Assembly (NCBI RefSeq): GCF_043641665.1
Contig: NC_092186.1
Coordinates: 26,259,501 to 26,323,500, forward strand
From: Enoplosus armatus
Lineage: Eukaryota; Chordata; Actinopteri; Centrarchiformes; Enoplosidae
Direction: 5' to 3'
Length of the DNA stretch: 64,000 nt
Of this stretch, positions 22,393 through 34,541 are shown one piece after another; position 1 is the first letter of the stretch; every line of letters begins with the position of its first letter. Under the pieces are notes generated by a model. That model was not told where the DNA came from and searched no databases. It saw only the letters and a list, made by a program, of their open reading frames with translations. The translations under genes were made by a program, and so were the position numbers.

Positions 22393-23484
22393 GACTAATA
22401 AACTATGTGGATCTAATTAAACATTCATGGCCGCTCTGTCCAGTTTCAAGCTGCCTCATGTTAAATGCATGGCCCAGCTCTTTCAGTTTCCACACGCACA
22501 GTCGCTCAAGTCACTTATCTTAATATTAGCAATCAGGGCTGATGTCTTATGCAAGTCCGGTACTGACCTAACAGCGGCCTGTGTTGATTGTTGAGGGTAG
22601 AATTATCTGCTTGATTGAACCATCATCTCCACCCGATCTCCAAATAAACATGGTGTTCCTGCCCCTTGCTGTCTGTGTCTTGATGACATTGGAAGAAAAT
22701 AGTGTTTGACTGAAATACTAGTGAGGCGTGTTTTGAAAGATGTTTTGCTTGATTGACAGGTGGGTCTGCCTATGACAGCTGGCTGTTGTCTCAGCTCAGC
22801 CCCACCCAGACTCCCTCGTTTGACCGTCGTGTTACACTCGTGCTGTATTCGTAACAGCCTACTACATACAACACAACATTTCAGATTACGGAAAAGGTGG
22901 GACAACACTTCTTCTTTGTGATTGGACAGAACCCCAAGTCCCTGGCGACAGTTCAATGTCATTTCCTGTTTCTGTTGTGTAGCCTGCTACCACCAATTTT
23001 AAAATTATGAAATTATTATAAATTATAATGAGGCCTTGCAGATCAAGTATAAGTGAAGATTCAGTAACTGGGTCGCTTATTTCTCGCCTCAAATGTGTTC
23101 AGAAACAGATGTTGGTGGACTGCTTAAGTGAAATAAGTGAACGTTTACGTAACATTAATAGCAAACCACCGCCAGCGCTTTGCATATTATGGGACACAGT
23201 AGGCGAGGTAGACTGATCCGACGCATACTGGAGATTTTGCATATTTTGCTTTTGTTTGCGTACTGCATGCTATATGTTGGCCAAATCAGTACTTTCTTCT
23301 AGTATAGTAGGCGGTTTCCAATAAAAACCAAATCCAGCCGTTAAAAATGATGAGCGACATCCATGTCTGTGGTCTTGACACCAAGATACTAAAGTGAAAC
23401 TACTTTTTTTGTCATCGCCATCACCAAGCCTGTAGGTTTCCTTTTATAAGCAGATATAAGATATACGAACATGTGACTCTTGTG

Positions 23485-23630
23485 CTAGCTGACTTACACT
23501 GGCTGCCTGTTCCGTATTGATTTTAAAATTCCACTGATCACTTTTAGTGCGTTAAATGGCCTTGCTCCAAGTTATATCAAGGATTTATTGACCCCGCTAT
23601 GAGCCTGGGCGTTCCCTTATAATCGGTGGA
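23485..23630 (+). mobile_element. L2-like LINE fragment (LHWLPV block)
   Basis: The plus strand reads ADLHWLPVPY, then after a small deletion DFKIPLITF and LNGLAPSYIKDLLTP in shifting frames. This is the conserved C-terminal block of L2/CR1-like reverse-transcriptase ORFs. It is about 145 bp, with stops inside, and is a dead fragment. Confidence 0.8.
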
Positions 23631-24905
23631 TTATTCCTAGATCCCAGCCTTTGCTGTTGGGTTTTCTTTGGTCTCTGCGATTAGAAAAGACGACAGAATG
23701 TTATGTTGGTTTGCAGAGGATACTTTAACAATACGTACATTTTTTAAAAGGGTTAGGGTGAAGGATGCAGCTGTCACATATTTTGTGCATATTTAAATGC
23801 ACCTGGTCCAATGCTTTAGTTTTTCAAGATTCTAGAAGAACATAACACTCACTGATAACACGCTCATTCATTTCAGTGCCTCACTTAAAAAAGGGAGGAG
23901 ACTTCAACCTCACTGGGATTGATTTTCTGAAGCATTTCACTTTGCAGAGAAGGATTCTTGCCTTTCAGACTTCCTTCCACAGCCCGGGGAACAACATTCA
24001 AGTTTGTTCATTTTTTTTCTTATTACATTCATATTCATTCCCCCTTTGTTTTGGTTCACGAGACTCAAAGCATTTTTATTTGATAGAATTTAAACAGAAA
24101 TTTGGCATCAATAAACAAAGCATCACGACCAATCTGGAACATTATGTGGTTACGACGGTGTTCAGATATGAAGGATATAAATTGCTCAGCTCTCATGGTC
24201 ACTTGTGTGACACGAAGCCGGCAGCTGTCCTCTGAACAGCGACGAGGCTGGAGGCCGACACTGGCAGCTTGGAGACATCTTGTGTCTGTCTATGTGTTGC
24301 ATGTGAGCACATGCTCCCCTGTCTGTCTGCTCAGAAGTCAAGTGAACTCTTCCCTCTCTCCATCCTCATCATCATATTATCCCGCTAAGTATTCCCTGTT
24401 GCTGCCAGCTGTGAAAATCCAGTGATTTAAAACAAGCGCAGTGGGTTTAGCCCCAGGAGGACAGAGCGTCTCTGGGGGTTTCCTGTTACCGCGAGGCTGT
24501 AATTACTTACAGGTCACACATGACAACATCATTATGTGGCCCCGCCTACTCTATACTCCTGATGACTTAGTCAGGAACAATACAGGCTCCAAAGCAGCAA
24601 CACACTTGAACTGGGGAAAAAAAATTGCAACTGAAAAACTAAAAGTTTGAAACTGAAAGTTAAGTTTTGATCTTGAACTTTGAAAAATGTAACAATGTAT
24701 TCAAAATTAAAAAAAATGAGTGTGGGAACAGTAGTTTCAGGTTAAACATAATTTGGATTAATTCTGGAATTCTTTTGAATAAATAATCTATTTTTATTTC
24801 CTGCTTTCCCATCTATATTGATATTTGAGGTCTTGTTTTTGTACAGTTTAAAATCGTATTTTTTAACTTTCAGATCGTATTTTTTCCACTTTCAGACTTT
24901 TGACC
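23631..24905. other. Non-coding stretch, nothing recognised
   Basis: The patch at 24610-24900 is rich in 'gaaactgaaagtt'-like and inverted 'aactttcaga' words and may be a decayed palindromic element. No exon is supported. Confidence 0.4.
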
Positions 24906-25200
24906 TTGGTCTGGTGGGGGGGGGGCATCAACTCAGTTGTCAAGTTGGGGTTGGCCCCCGCCTTTCCAGCTGATGTCCTCTGTTTGCTGCTGTCTGATGA
25001 CCTTCACCACTTCCACAGTTGGGGTGCTGGTAAATAAACAGCAGGGAACAGGGGGTTACCGCTGATATGACTGCTTGTCATCAGGTGATCAAAGTTCCAC
25101 ACCTAAGTCATGTATTGCCACCTGAGCCAGTTCCCTTCACTGATGAAGACTGTGAGATGCAGTTGAAAGCTCTGAAAAGCTAGTAAGTGGACCTTTGAGC
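24906..25200 (+). repeat. Interspersed repeat with a ctgatgaa...gaaa hairpin motif
   Basis: I recognise the block at about 25138-25190 (cactgatgaagactgtgag, then atgcagttgaaagctctgaa) as the end of a dispersed fish repeat. It has short stems (ACTG...CAGT and GCT...AGC). The class was not determined; a retroelement end is possible. Confidence 0.4.
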
Positions 25201-26571
25201 TTCACCTATTTTGTTACATATACTTAATATGATGCAATCTAATGGTACACACAAAGGTGTTAAAAGTATTTATCAGACGCAGTTTCATTTTCACTTGACT
25301 TTCAATCTGACATCGTGTGCATGTTAGCGGGAGATAATATCTATATATTTATTATAAAAGGGGATTTAATAGAATCAATAACTCCTTGTTGGTGAAATAT
25401 AACACTGGGCATGTTTCGTTTTTTCTAAACTCGTACATGGTCTGGACCACCAGTGCAGGAGTAGTCCTGAAAAATAAGTTGATGGTTCTCTTTTGTCATT
25501 AACAGCCAGCAATATCTACATACAGGATTCTCATCCAGCCTAAGGCTGCTCTCTTATGTGAGCCTTCACTCTCCCTCTCATTTCCTTCATTCCCGGATCA
25601 ATAAATGCTCTCTCTCTGCCCTCCTTGACAAACATTTAGCTGTAGAATTATGTTACCTGCCTTCCGCCATAATCTCCTGCTCTCAGGGAACCCTTTCAAG
25701 GTTCAGGTCAGCTGAAAATGAATAAATTAGGAAAATTGGAAAACAATGTCAAGAATATAAATTCTACACTGCCGTAGGGAAGGGCAATATGCCTAAAACT
25801 TCTTTGAAATCTGTCCAGGAGTTGTGGAGGTGATCTTTCTCTGGACCAGTATTGCATAGATGAGAGGACAGACATAAACAACCAACATCACCATCCGCAG
25901 TTGTAGAATTATGTAGGAGTTATATGGATACATGCCCTCCAACTTTCGGGAAAGTTCAAACATCCCTTCCAACATTTGGCCTGAAACACAGTTTCATTTT
26001 TTGTTCACTCTCATCTGCACTGAGTGCGCTGCGGACGAGCAGAGTCAGCACACTGTCAACATTGCCTCATCGCACATCAATTTCCATACTACTGTAAATT
26101 TTCAAACAAGTGCCAGTGTTCAAATAAAAGGCTCATTAATGCTGGGTAAAGAACACTGGGGTGGGGGGGCAAAATGACCTGTGCTATAATGGCTTACATG
26201 ATCAATTGAACACAATAAACATTAACATAAATATTGCGTCAATTCTCTCACAATTCCAATCGCTTCTAGTTTTCCTTTTTTTTTTTTCGATCTGTATTTA
26301 TATATATTATATATTAATCCACTGATAAATTCCTAAACAAATCCTCTCTATCTTTGAAATGAAAACCATTGGCAGTGCTGTTTCCTGATAGGCCAACTTC
26401 CATATTCTTCAGTCTGAAGCTCCAGTATCTCAGGGAGTGCAGCAGATCCCCACCAACTGATGGAGGGATCAGATAGGTCTCTGTATGTTGAGCACTTGCA
26501 GTGCCGCTATTTTGTCTCATTTCATCAGGTTGCATTCTTCATCACCAGCCCCCACCCTTTTTACATAGTGC

Positions 26572-26574
<3 letters not shown>
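25201..26574. other. Non-coding stretch, nothing recognised
   Basis: It has a poly-T run at about 26276-26288 followed by TATATA. No exon or element end could be supported. Confidence 0.4.

Positions 26575-26618
<44 letters not shown>
26575..26618. repeat. (GT)n microsatellite
   Basis: About 22 GT units. Confidence 0.97.
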
Positions 26619-26619
<1 letters not shown>

Positions 26620-26720
26620 CCTGCACCAGTGGTAGTGGTGGTGGTAAGAGTCTCTGCGGAGCTTCCATGATCTGGTAGGCTGATCTGGACCTCTCAACAC
26701 CCACACACTAAAAATAGCTG

Positions 26721-26741
26721 CAGCAGCAGCAGCAGCAGCAG
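26721..26741. repeat. (CAG)n trinucleotide repeat
   Basis: Seven CAG units. The minus strand gives an alanine run in a non-genuine frame. A shorter (CAG)n lies at about 56388-56405. Confidence 0.92.
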
Positions 26742-27504
26742 AAGGAGCAGCAGTGCGTTCACACACTGAAGACAGACAGCCTCCCATCAGCAGCTTTGGG
26801 AAACAAACAGATTTTACCCTGTAGCATTACGAGGTGTGCGTGTGTTGCACTTAATTCTGCTGTCTCTGGACCCAGCTTGAGACCTACAGACCCTGCATCA
26901 GATTAGCTGATCTCCATATAAAACATCCGTCTGCTCAGTTCAATATATTTCAACTAAATCTGGCATGTTTCTATATGTGATGTCCTTTGGTACGTTTTAG
27001 TTTTGGAGAAAAAAAGAAATATTTGACACCTTCACAGTTTTCTACACAAACTATTAGGGGTGTAACAGTTCACCGCTACAAATCACAATCCGGCTTTAAC
27101 GTTAAAGATCGTCACGCGGACCTGGATCGATCTAAATGTACCATGAACCGGTCGATGGCCCAATTTTTAAGTTACAAATCGGTTGACTGAAGATGCTGAT
27201 GCTAATTCTGCACAGCGCCTCCACTCTCGTAAAAGGTCAAAGGTTAACGCGAGACTCTCGCATCACGAGAGTAAGGTTAGCGTAGAGTTGCTTGCGAGGT
27301 AAAAACTAAATTTTCATATTTATATTTTCATTTTCATGCTAAAAATAATACGAAATTACGAGCATTCAGCATCTATAGATAATTCAATTCAGCAACTGCA
27401 TGTTGACTACGGGACACTAGAACTACTATAATGACAATAAGGTTAGATCTAAATGCATACTGTTAATTATCACATCAAATCAAATATTTAAAATTACATA
27501 TATA
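26742..27504. other. Non-coding stretch with a hAT-like end
   Basis: TAGGGGTGTAACAGTTCACC at about 27054 resembles a known fish hAT end. No matching right end was found, so only a fragment (to about 27190) is suspected. Confidence 0.4.
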
Positions 27505-27793
27505 ACATATCAAGCTAAAACGATAAGTTGATTAATTGTTAAGTCTGTCGACAGAAAATGAATCCACCATTTTGATGATCAATGAAGTGTTACAGTTAAA
27601 AGACATTTTTCAAGCAACAAATGCCAAATATTCCTCTGTTCCAGCTCCTCAATTGTGAGGATTTGCTGCTTTTTCTTTGTCTTTGTCAGAAAATAGTGAA
27701 AATATCATTCTATAAACCAAACAATTCATTCATTCACCGTGAAAATGATCAGCAGATGAATCAATAGTGAAAATAATCGTTAGTTGCAGCCCG
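27505..27793. mobile_element. Degraded hAT MITE (GTTGCAGCCC end)
   Basis: The right end, aataatcgttagttgcagccc, and the interior ttccagctcctcaattgtga then ggatttgctgcttttt match the element at 20692-21034. The left end has decayed and no target duplication is visible. Confidence 0.7.
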
Positions 27794-28509
27794 TATGGAC
27801 CTGATGACTTAAGTTATATTCGTGAGAAGTACTAAGGGCTGTGCTTTGTGCAACTATAAACCTATGTTTTGTTTAGCCTGAACCACCAGTCTAACATGAT
27901 CCCTGCTCCACAGAAATCTCTGATAAAAGTGTCAACAACGGGGAAACCAAAACCATCTCCAGGTCATCTACAGCCATCTGTCTCTTTTGTCTGTTCACAC
28001 ACACTCTTCTGTGCATCTGTGTGTGAGAAATAAAGAGACTCGTGTGTGTCCGTAGGTGTGATGCAGTAGTTTATGCTGGAGGCTCTTGAACACAAAAAGC
28101 GTGGGGAGATGGTCTCCTAGCAACCGTGGCCTTCACAATTCCATGACCCTTGGATGCTGCACGTGTGTCTGGAAACTGAATACCTTGCCACAGACGGTAT
28201 TAACTCAGAGCGTCAGTCAAACACACACACACACACAGAAATTAGAAAATAGCTGTACCATTACAACAATCAGTGTGTAAATACAGGCTCCTAGATAAGG
28301 CTGCATTCTAAAAATGAGTGGTGAGCAGACAGCATTGCTTTTCTGCAGTTCATTGACCAGGACGGTGGCACCAAGTAGCCTAACTGCACTGTGATGTCTG
28401 ATAAAACACAAGTCTCTGTCCTCCTCTGTCCAAGATCAAGAGCGCAGGGCTGAAGGAGGGAGAACGTGATCTAAAGCAACTTGACAAAAAGACATTAAAG
28501 AGATTATAG
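27794..28509. other. Non-coding stretch
   Basis: A short (CA)n lies at 28220-28237. The 28502-28509 GATTATAG is the left target duplication of the next element. No gene was recognised. Confidence 0.45.
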
Positions 28510-29229
28510 CAGAGGTATTCAACTAAAATTCGAAGAGGTCCAGTTAGAGAAAATTTCCCCAAGCAAAGGTCCAGAACATCATAATGTCGAACTTGCGTTC
28601 TGATTTAGTGTGATATATATTGAAGTAGCCTAGCAGTTGTATCAACAACTGACTGTCAAATCAAATAAAGAAAGTACAATTCAAAAACATTTTGACAATA
28701 TTTATTGTCCCTTAACATTGAACTATACAGATATATAATACTGTAGATATGTATAATGTTCTTCTCTCATTAAGTAAAAGAAGGGCTGTATTTAAAAATA
28801 CGAGAGAAAATAAATAAAATAGCTTTTGAAAAAATGTGCATCTTAAAACAAAGTGCTTAATTTTAGAAAAACAAAATTAAGTGTAGCAGCAGCTTGAATT
28901 TCCCTTTTTCTTTGTTAACTGTTTCACATCTTAACAGTCTCAACCAATATCACAATAAAGAATGTGTCTTCTCTCCCTCCCGCTCACTCGCCTCTCACCT
29001 CTCCCTTCTGTCTGTATTCAGAGTCGCAGTGTTTATCGCCTGGAATGCAAAGATTTGATTGGCTGAGTAGCATCACGTGGGCTGGCGTAACACGTATGCA
29101 ATTGGTCTGTGAGTTTCCTGATCGGCAAAACCAGTGCCCCTTAATAATTTATTGATTATAGGTCAGGGTCCGTATAGGACGGCGTCTGGGTCCGGACTCG
29201 GACCGCGGTCCGCCTGTTAGTGACCCACG
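28510..29229. mobile_element. hAT non-autonomous element (CAGAGGTATTCAAC)
   Basis: A 720-bp element. The left end is CAGAGGTATTCAACT; the right end, inverted, is CGTGGGTCACTAACAGG, an imperfect match. The identical 8-mer GATTATAG lies on both sides (28502-28509 and 29230-29237). The right part has a GC-rich ggaccgcggtcc palindrome at about 29200. It holds no transposase. GATTATAG also occurs at 29154-29161 inside, so the right boundary deserves care. Confidence 0.7.
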
Positions 29230-29479
29230 GATTATAGGCATAACAAAATCAACCAAAGACAAGCTGCAGTCTGCAGGTGTCACACATGAGTCAGTTTTAG
29301 AGTTGTCAGCTAGCAAACCACCAGGAAAAGTAACCAGTTGGGGTAAGACTAAGGCTAAATCAGCATCACCAGACCGAATACTAACTGGAAGACTGGAAGA
29401 AGCCGAGCTGCCAGCACTTGACCTCAACCTGGACTCTGGAACAGCTGAAAGGCTTAACCCAGAAGATCTAAGAGGCCTT

Positions 29480-30660
29480 TTGGGGACAGTAAGGAGTTAA
29501 AAGTTCACTGATGTACTGCGGCGCCTGGCCATTTAAAAGCCTTGTAAGTAACAAGTCGGGATTTCAAAATAAATTCTAAAAGAAATTGGTAACCAGTGCA
29601 AAGAGGCTGGGGTGATGTGAGAAGGGTGTTGAGGAGCCTGGCTGCACAGTTCTGCAAGTTCTAAAGCTGAGATCACGCTCGGGCACTATAATAGTCCAGG
29701 TGTGAAGACAGAAAAGCATGGTTATGTCTTTCGGTGTTGCTAAAAGACAACGTTGCTGGGATCATGGAAATCTTTCTCAGTTGGGAAAAAGCATGATTGG
29801 ACTAAAATTTAGTGACATCCGAGTTCTTATTAGAACCTCTGCTTTGTCAGAGTTTAACTGCAAAAACGTTTAATGACATCCAATCTCTCACTAAGAAGCT
29901 GATGGGGTCAGCTTGCTCATCGCAGAGGCTTTAACGGAGAGATAGAACTGTGTCGTCTGCATAACAGTGAAATTCGATGTTCTGACCGATGATATGACCT
30001 AATGGCATAATATACAGTGAGACCAACCAGTACAAGAATTGATCCTTGAGGTACAAAATGTGTATTTTCCTGTATATTTAGGTTCCTGAAATAAATAATA
30101 GGCTAACAGCAAAGCACTTGTCGACGAGCGTGTTTATTCGTGCATAAAGATTCCCGATAGTTTATGTCTAACACAATGCTGTCTATTCCCACTGTGAGCA
30201 TTTATGCATGGGGGCGCATGTTCATAATTGTCATGGGATGCAACCTAGGTCTGGTCAAAGTGACGCAAACCATTGCCTGTCAACTGTGCGTTGGCATTTT
30301 TGTTTCTTGACGGAGAGCGATGTAAAAAAAACAAAACAACAACATTTCAACGGTGAGTCATTTTTCCATTTCTTTGTTGTCCCCAGGCTTAATATTCTCT
30401 GTGTGAACTGAAATGGAAGTCATTGGTTAGGCTACCCTTAGAAGAGCTGTTCGGGTGCTATGTGGCTTGCGAAATCCATATTGACGTTTTCGGAAAGCGC
30501 TGTTATTTAGCACCTCCAGAAGACAGCGAGCAAGTTTCTCAAGAATTTTAGAAATTAAGGGTCATTTTGAGATTGGGTTTCAAACTGATGGATCAAAGCC
30601 AGGTCCCTTTTAGCGGGTGGCTGAATTCACGCTCCAGAGCAAAAAAATAACTATTTCAAA
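29480..30660 (-). mobile_element. L2-like LINE, reverse-transcriptase region, antisense and broken
   Basis: On the minus strand, in order from high to low coordinates, I see ISKILEKLA-like and RKPHSTRTALLRV segments (about 30620-30430), then VPQGSIL at 30034-30054, YADD at 29952-29963, a KISMI...LS..NTERHNHAFLSSHLDYY block near 29700, and ASLHWLPV-region remnants near 29560. These are the ordered motifs of an L2/CR1-like reverse transcriptase. About 340 bp between 30080 and 30420 is unlike the family and replaces part of the palm domain. Stops and frameshifts are frequent. Confidence 0.75.
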
Positions 30661-32717
30661 TACGGAGAATGCAATTTTCTTCTCACTTCTCTGAACAATT
30701 TAGCTGGAACGATTTCAAACCACAGTATCGGTACAATAAATAGCGTTATCGAACTAGTGTGGACATGGGACAGAGAAGAATCATGGGAGAAATTTTATTT
30801 TGTGGAAGACATTTCGCACAGTCAGCAGCAGACGAAGCAGAGGGACTAAGGGTGGGAGAGTTTACTGGAATTGTGCCGATTGTTGGCTTTTACCTCTTTT
30901 ACTTTCTGACTATAGATGATCAGTTGGTCTTTCATTGATATGTAATGGACAAGCAGTTTACTTGTCCTCGACTTATCCTCTCTCTACTGTCCTGTCAAAT
31001 AAAGTGAAATGCCAAAAGAGAAATAAAATCAAATAAAAATAAATCACCACCAAGGATCACCATATCATATTCAAAATAACCAATGATAAACAACACGGAA
31101 AATTCAGATTCAGCATCGACATCAAAACTTGAGAAGTCATTGACATGCATTTGTGCTGCTATTTAAAGACAACAGCAAGGCCCTCTCCGTTACCAGTCGC
31201 CCTGGGGGAGCTACAGTGCCAGTCACTTAAGTCTTGTTTATGCTCGCGTGAGCAGGCCGCCGTTTATGCTTAGTGGGCAATCCGTTGCAGTATTCTCCAA
31301 AACGCCAGGGGGCGTAAAATAAAAAAACGAGTGGAAGATCGTCATAAACAAACATGGCTGCACTCTGCACTAGAGCTTGTTGTTGCTGAGGAAGAATTGA
31401 TCTGTTTTTATCTATGTGGTGGCGGTCTCTCTCCATGAGTTCAGAAGCATGTGGCTGTCCCTGTGGGTCTCTCATGGAGGGGTTGTAGAGGTGCTTGAAA
31501 TAACTCGTCCATGTTAAAATGTAGCGTTCCCAGCCATTTTCCAGCCACTGGGAGTAAGAAGGGGAGAAAGTCCCCAGTCCCTTTAAAAAAATCACGCAGT
31601 TTTGAGTTGATGAGTTAGGGGGAAACTTTATCAACTTTGTGAAATGCTGTCTATGACAAATTCTTAACTAGTCGTGCCTTGCTGTTAATTCGGTGAATGT
31701 AATACATTATGTGAAAAAAACACATTGTGAGATTTTTCACACAGCTCTGTTGAATAACGCAGCGCTTTCGAGGTGCGTCTCTCTCAAGCTGTCTGTCTTA
31801 CTCACTCTCTAAATTTGAACAATAACCTATATGTTATGTTAGCTATTGCATAAAAGCAACAACCTGAGTCAATGCAGCATCAGTGGAGCTCTAATTTGTG
31901 CAGTGGTTCCCAACTGTTAGGTGGCAGCCCAAAGGTAGAACATGGGTTCATTGTGAGGGGATCACAAGTGGATCTCAAGCACCTTTATCACAAATCTTTT
32001 GGTCCGTCAATAGTCAGTATGGACCAGCAGCACAAACACAGATACCAACATACACAACTACTGCACATGTTAATTGTGAGTTACTCTTTCCTCCTAATGT
32101 GACTGATTGTGGGGGGTCGATTTGAAGTGGCTTTGTACTGTTAGAATACTAAGCAGAACACTTGGCCCCCCCCGTGACCCCTCTGCCGACACCCTGTGAG
32201 CCAAACCGAGAGGCATTAGTGGGAGGAAAGAGGGCCACGGCCTTTGACGGGCTGGATTAAGAGGCCTGGCAGGAGGGAAAGACCCATGGGTGTCCAGGGG
32301 ATATACCACTAGAGCCCTTTTCAGACTTGAAACACTTTAACACTGCTGGCCTCATCGATCTTGTAAAGTGATGGGTTGTTCAGACATAGGTGACTTTAAC
32401 GTCAGCAGCTGTCTGCAGGTGTGACAGCACACTTGCTCGCCAGATATTTGGCACGAGAGGAGAGGGGAGCAAATAGTGAGAGAGAGAGAGAGACAACAGC
32501 GGCGAGTTAAAAATGGCATGATAGCAAGAAAGACAACTATCTTCTGTTCTGTCACGGGCTGCATCACTGATGGATTTTAAAACATATTTTGCTGTCGATG
32601 CCTTAACTAATGGGACGCTCATTCTCATTCATTTTCACTTCTTCTTTCAGTTTCATCATAGAGTGGATTTTTCGGCTTGCTTTATAAAATCCTGTATGAC
32701 AATTTCTATTGTAAATC
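30661..32717. other. Non-coding stretch
   Basis: Block 31262-31305 is a diverged copy of 3705-3745. The frame at 31227-31634 (minus, 135 aa) is unrecognised. A C-rich run is at 32167-32174. Confidence 0.4.
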
Positions 32718-32916
32718 GTAAATGGACTTCACTTATATAGTGCATTTCAACCTTCGCGGTTCCCAAAGCGCTTTACAAATCAGATCTCATTCACCCATTC
32801 ACACACCGATGGTGCCCAAGCTGCCACGCAAGGTGCTGGTCTCCATCGGGAGCAACTTAGTGGTTCAGTGTAGTCAAGGACACGCGACAGTGCTAACCAC
32901 TGCGCCACCATGGGGC
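32718..32916 (-). repeat. tRNA-derived SINE
   Basis: On the minus strand the head reads ggtggcgcagtggttagcac, which resembles a tRNA-related promoter-box-A region. A middle follows (gatggagaccagcaccttgc, ggcagcttgggcaccat, gtgtgaatgggtgaatga), and the tail is agcgctttggga then actatataagtgaagtcca. The same body, on the plus strand, is at 36535-36757. Confidence 0.75.
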
Positions 32917-33148
32917 CCTATTGGCTCACACTCTGTATGTAGAGCCTTTTGCTAGACATTCATTCATTCCTCCATAAGTTGGCATGAATGGAAATTAAAA
33001 TATAGGGAGAGAGACTGCGGGTCAGATTGTTACTGTTGGTTTTTTAACCTCTTCTGTTCTCACCGCAATGGGGGTCTGGGGGGATCTGATATGCAAAGAA
33101 CCTCCTCTACAATCTGAAATCGGCTGTTTTACAGTGTGTCCAGGTGTT

Positions 33149-33665
33149 TTAAAGGTCCCATATTGTAGAAAGTGAGATTTCCATGTCTTGTTTTGATTAT
33201 AAAGCAGGTCTAGGTGCTGTAGAAATACTGCGGAAGTATCAAAATGCTCAGTCCACGGAGAAATGCACACAGCCCATATTCAGAAACTATGCTTTTAAAC
33301 AAGCCGTCAGGACTTCCGTAAGGTTGTGATGTCACAACTATACAGTCACCGCACTCAGCCACGCCCCCAGCAGGTCATCTGCTCCAATCACAGCACCCCC
33401 ACCAAGTACAGGGACGCTCATCCACCCGCTCAGTCTGTCTAAGTTATTGGAGCACTCTGCTCAGGACGACTCTTCAGGTTTTTGGAGGTTGTTCAGTTTG
33501 TCTAAAATGGCTTGTTTCAGACAGAGGGGGGAACTGAGGGGCTGCAGAAAGGGCCAGGAGAAGATACATAAGGACTTATTTGAACTGTGAATCACGCAAA
33601 GCTGCTATAGTAGAGTCCCAGAATAAAAATGTAGAGCTGAAATGAGCATAATATTGGACCTTTAA
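33149..33665 (+). mobile_element. TTAA-flanked MITE, copy 1
   Basis: It starts TTAAAGGTCCCATATTGTAG and ends with the inverted ATAATATTGGACCTTTAA. TTAA is at both borders (33149-33152, 33662-33665), pointing to a piggyBac-type target. The interior carries gttgtgatgtcacaactata, cagtctgtctaagttattgg and gtctaaaatggcttgtttca, all shared in reverse with 57254-57776. No transposase is present. Confidence 0.8.
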
Positions 33666-34541
33666 ACTGATCTTATTTTCTTTGTGCATAAGAGATGATG
33701 ATTGAGATAATACATTTATTACAGTGATAGTAGAAGGATGTAATGCTACAAGACTTTTGCTATGTTGAAAGTGTTATGGAAAAGTTACAGGTCAGACATA
33801 GTGTTGTCAGGTTCTCAGATCCCCACCAATTATGGTCACTTCTGGCCCCCCCCCCCCCCCAAAAAAAACAAGATGGCGACGGCCAAAATGCCAAAACTCG
33901 AGGCTTCAAAACGGTATTCCACAAACCAATGGTGGCTACGTGCCCTTCTTTTACACAGCCTGTGGTTGGATCCCCATTTCTTTCTGTTGTTGTGATAACC
34001 AATTGACCAATAACAATCAACAGCACTGCTAACAACCCCTTAAAGTATCTGGAACTTATCATATCACTTCCCAAGCATTGCCCAAATTCAGTCCAGGAGC
34101 GTGGCCCCAAAGCAAAGAGTAGTGGAAACCTGTGACAATGGAAACATGTTACGTTACACTCATTCTCTACTGTGCCGCTCCAATAAAAAGGTAAAATAGC
34201 AGTTTAGTTTTCAAAGAAATCTTGCAAAACATTATGTGGAAATATGTTTTCTTTTCTTCTATGAAGCCTTTCATTATGTATACTTTCATTGTATAATTTC
34301 CCCCCGGGGATCAATAAAGTATTTCTGATTCTGTGTTTGAAAGGTCGTTTACTTGCATTTAAAACACTTAACTTCAATATTCATTCAGCTGTCAATTATT
34401 CTTTCAATGTATTGATTAATTGATTAAGTACAATTTCCCCCCGGGGATCAATAAAGTATTTCTGATTCTGATTAATCGTTACCGTAAAAATATAATTATC
34501 ACCAAGCTGCCATGTTGTGCATGAAGCCACATACTGTATTT
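33666..34541. other. Stretch with polyC/polyA and two LINE-tail copies
   Basis: 33846-33868 is C14 followed by A8. The sequence aatttccccccggggatcaa then taaagtatttctgattctg occurs at 34297-34336 and again at 34431-34471. This is the 3' end of a fish LINE/SINE family, present also in reverse at 42508. 34534-34541 (CTGTATTT) is the left target duplication of the next element. Confidence 0.6.

Larger units (their letters stand above)
21326..23484. other. Non-coding stretch with two CA microsatellites
   Basis: The (CA)n tracts are at 22114-22142 and 22352-22392. Around 21830-21990 there is a degraded interior of the 9869-type MITE (tcatgacgtttcaccccctt). No gene was recognised. Confidence 0.45.

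Noticed and set aside
25138..25190. Calling a functional hammerhead ribozyme
   Set aside because: The core has extra bases and stem I is poorly paired, so it is recorded only as a weak finding.
32880..32916. A tRNA gene suggested by the box-A-like sequence
   Set aside because: No cloverleaf can be completed; the body and tail belong to a SINE seen also at 36535-36757.
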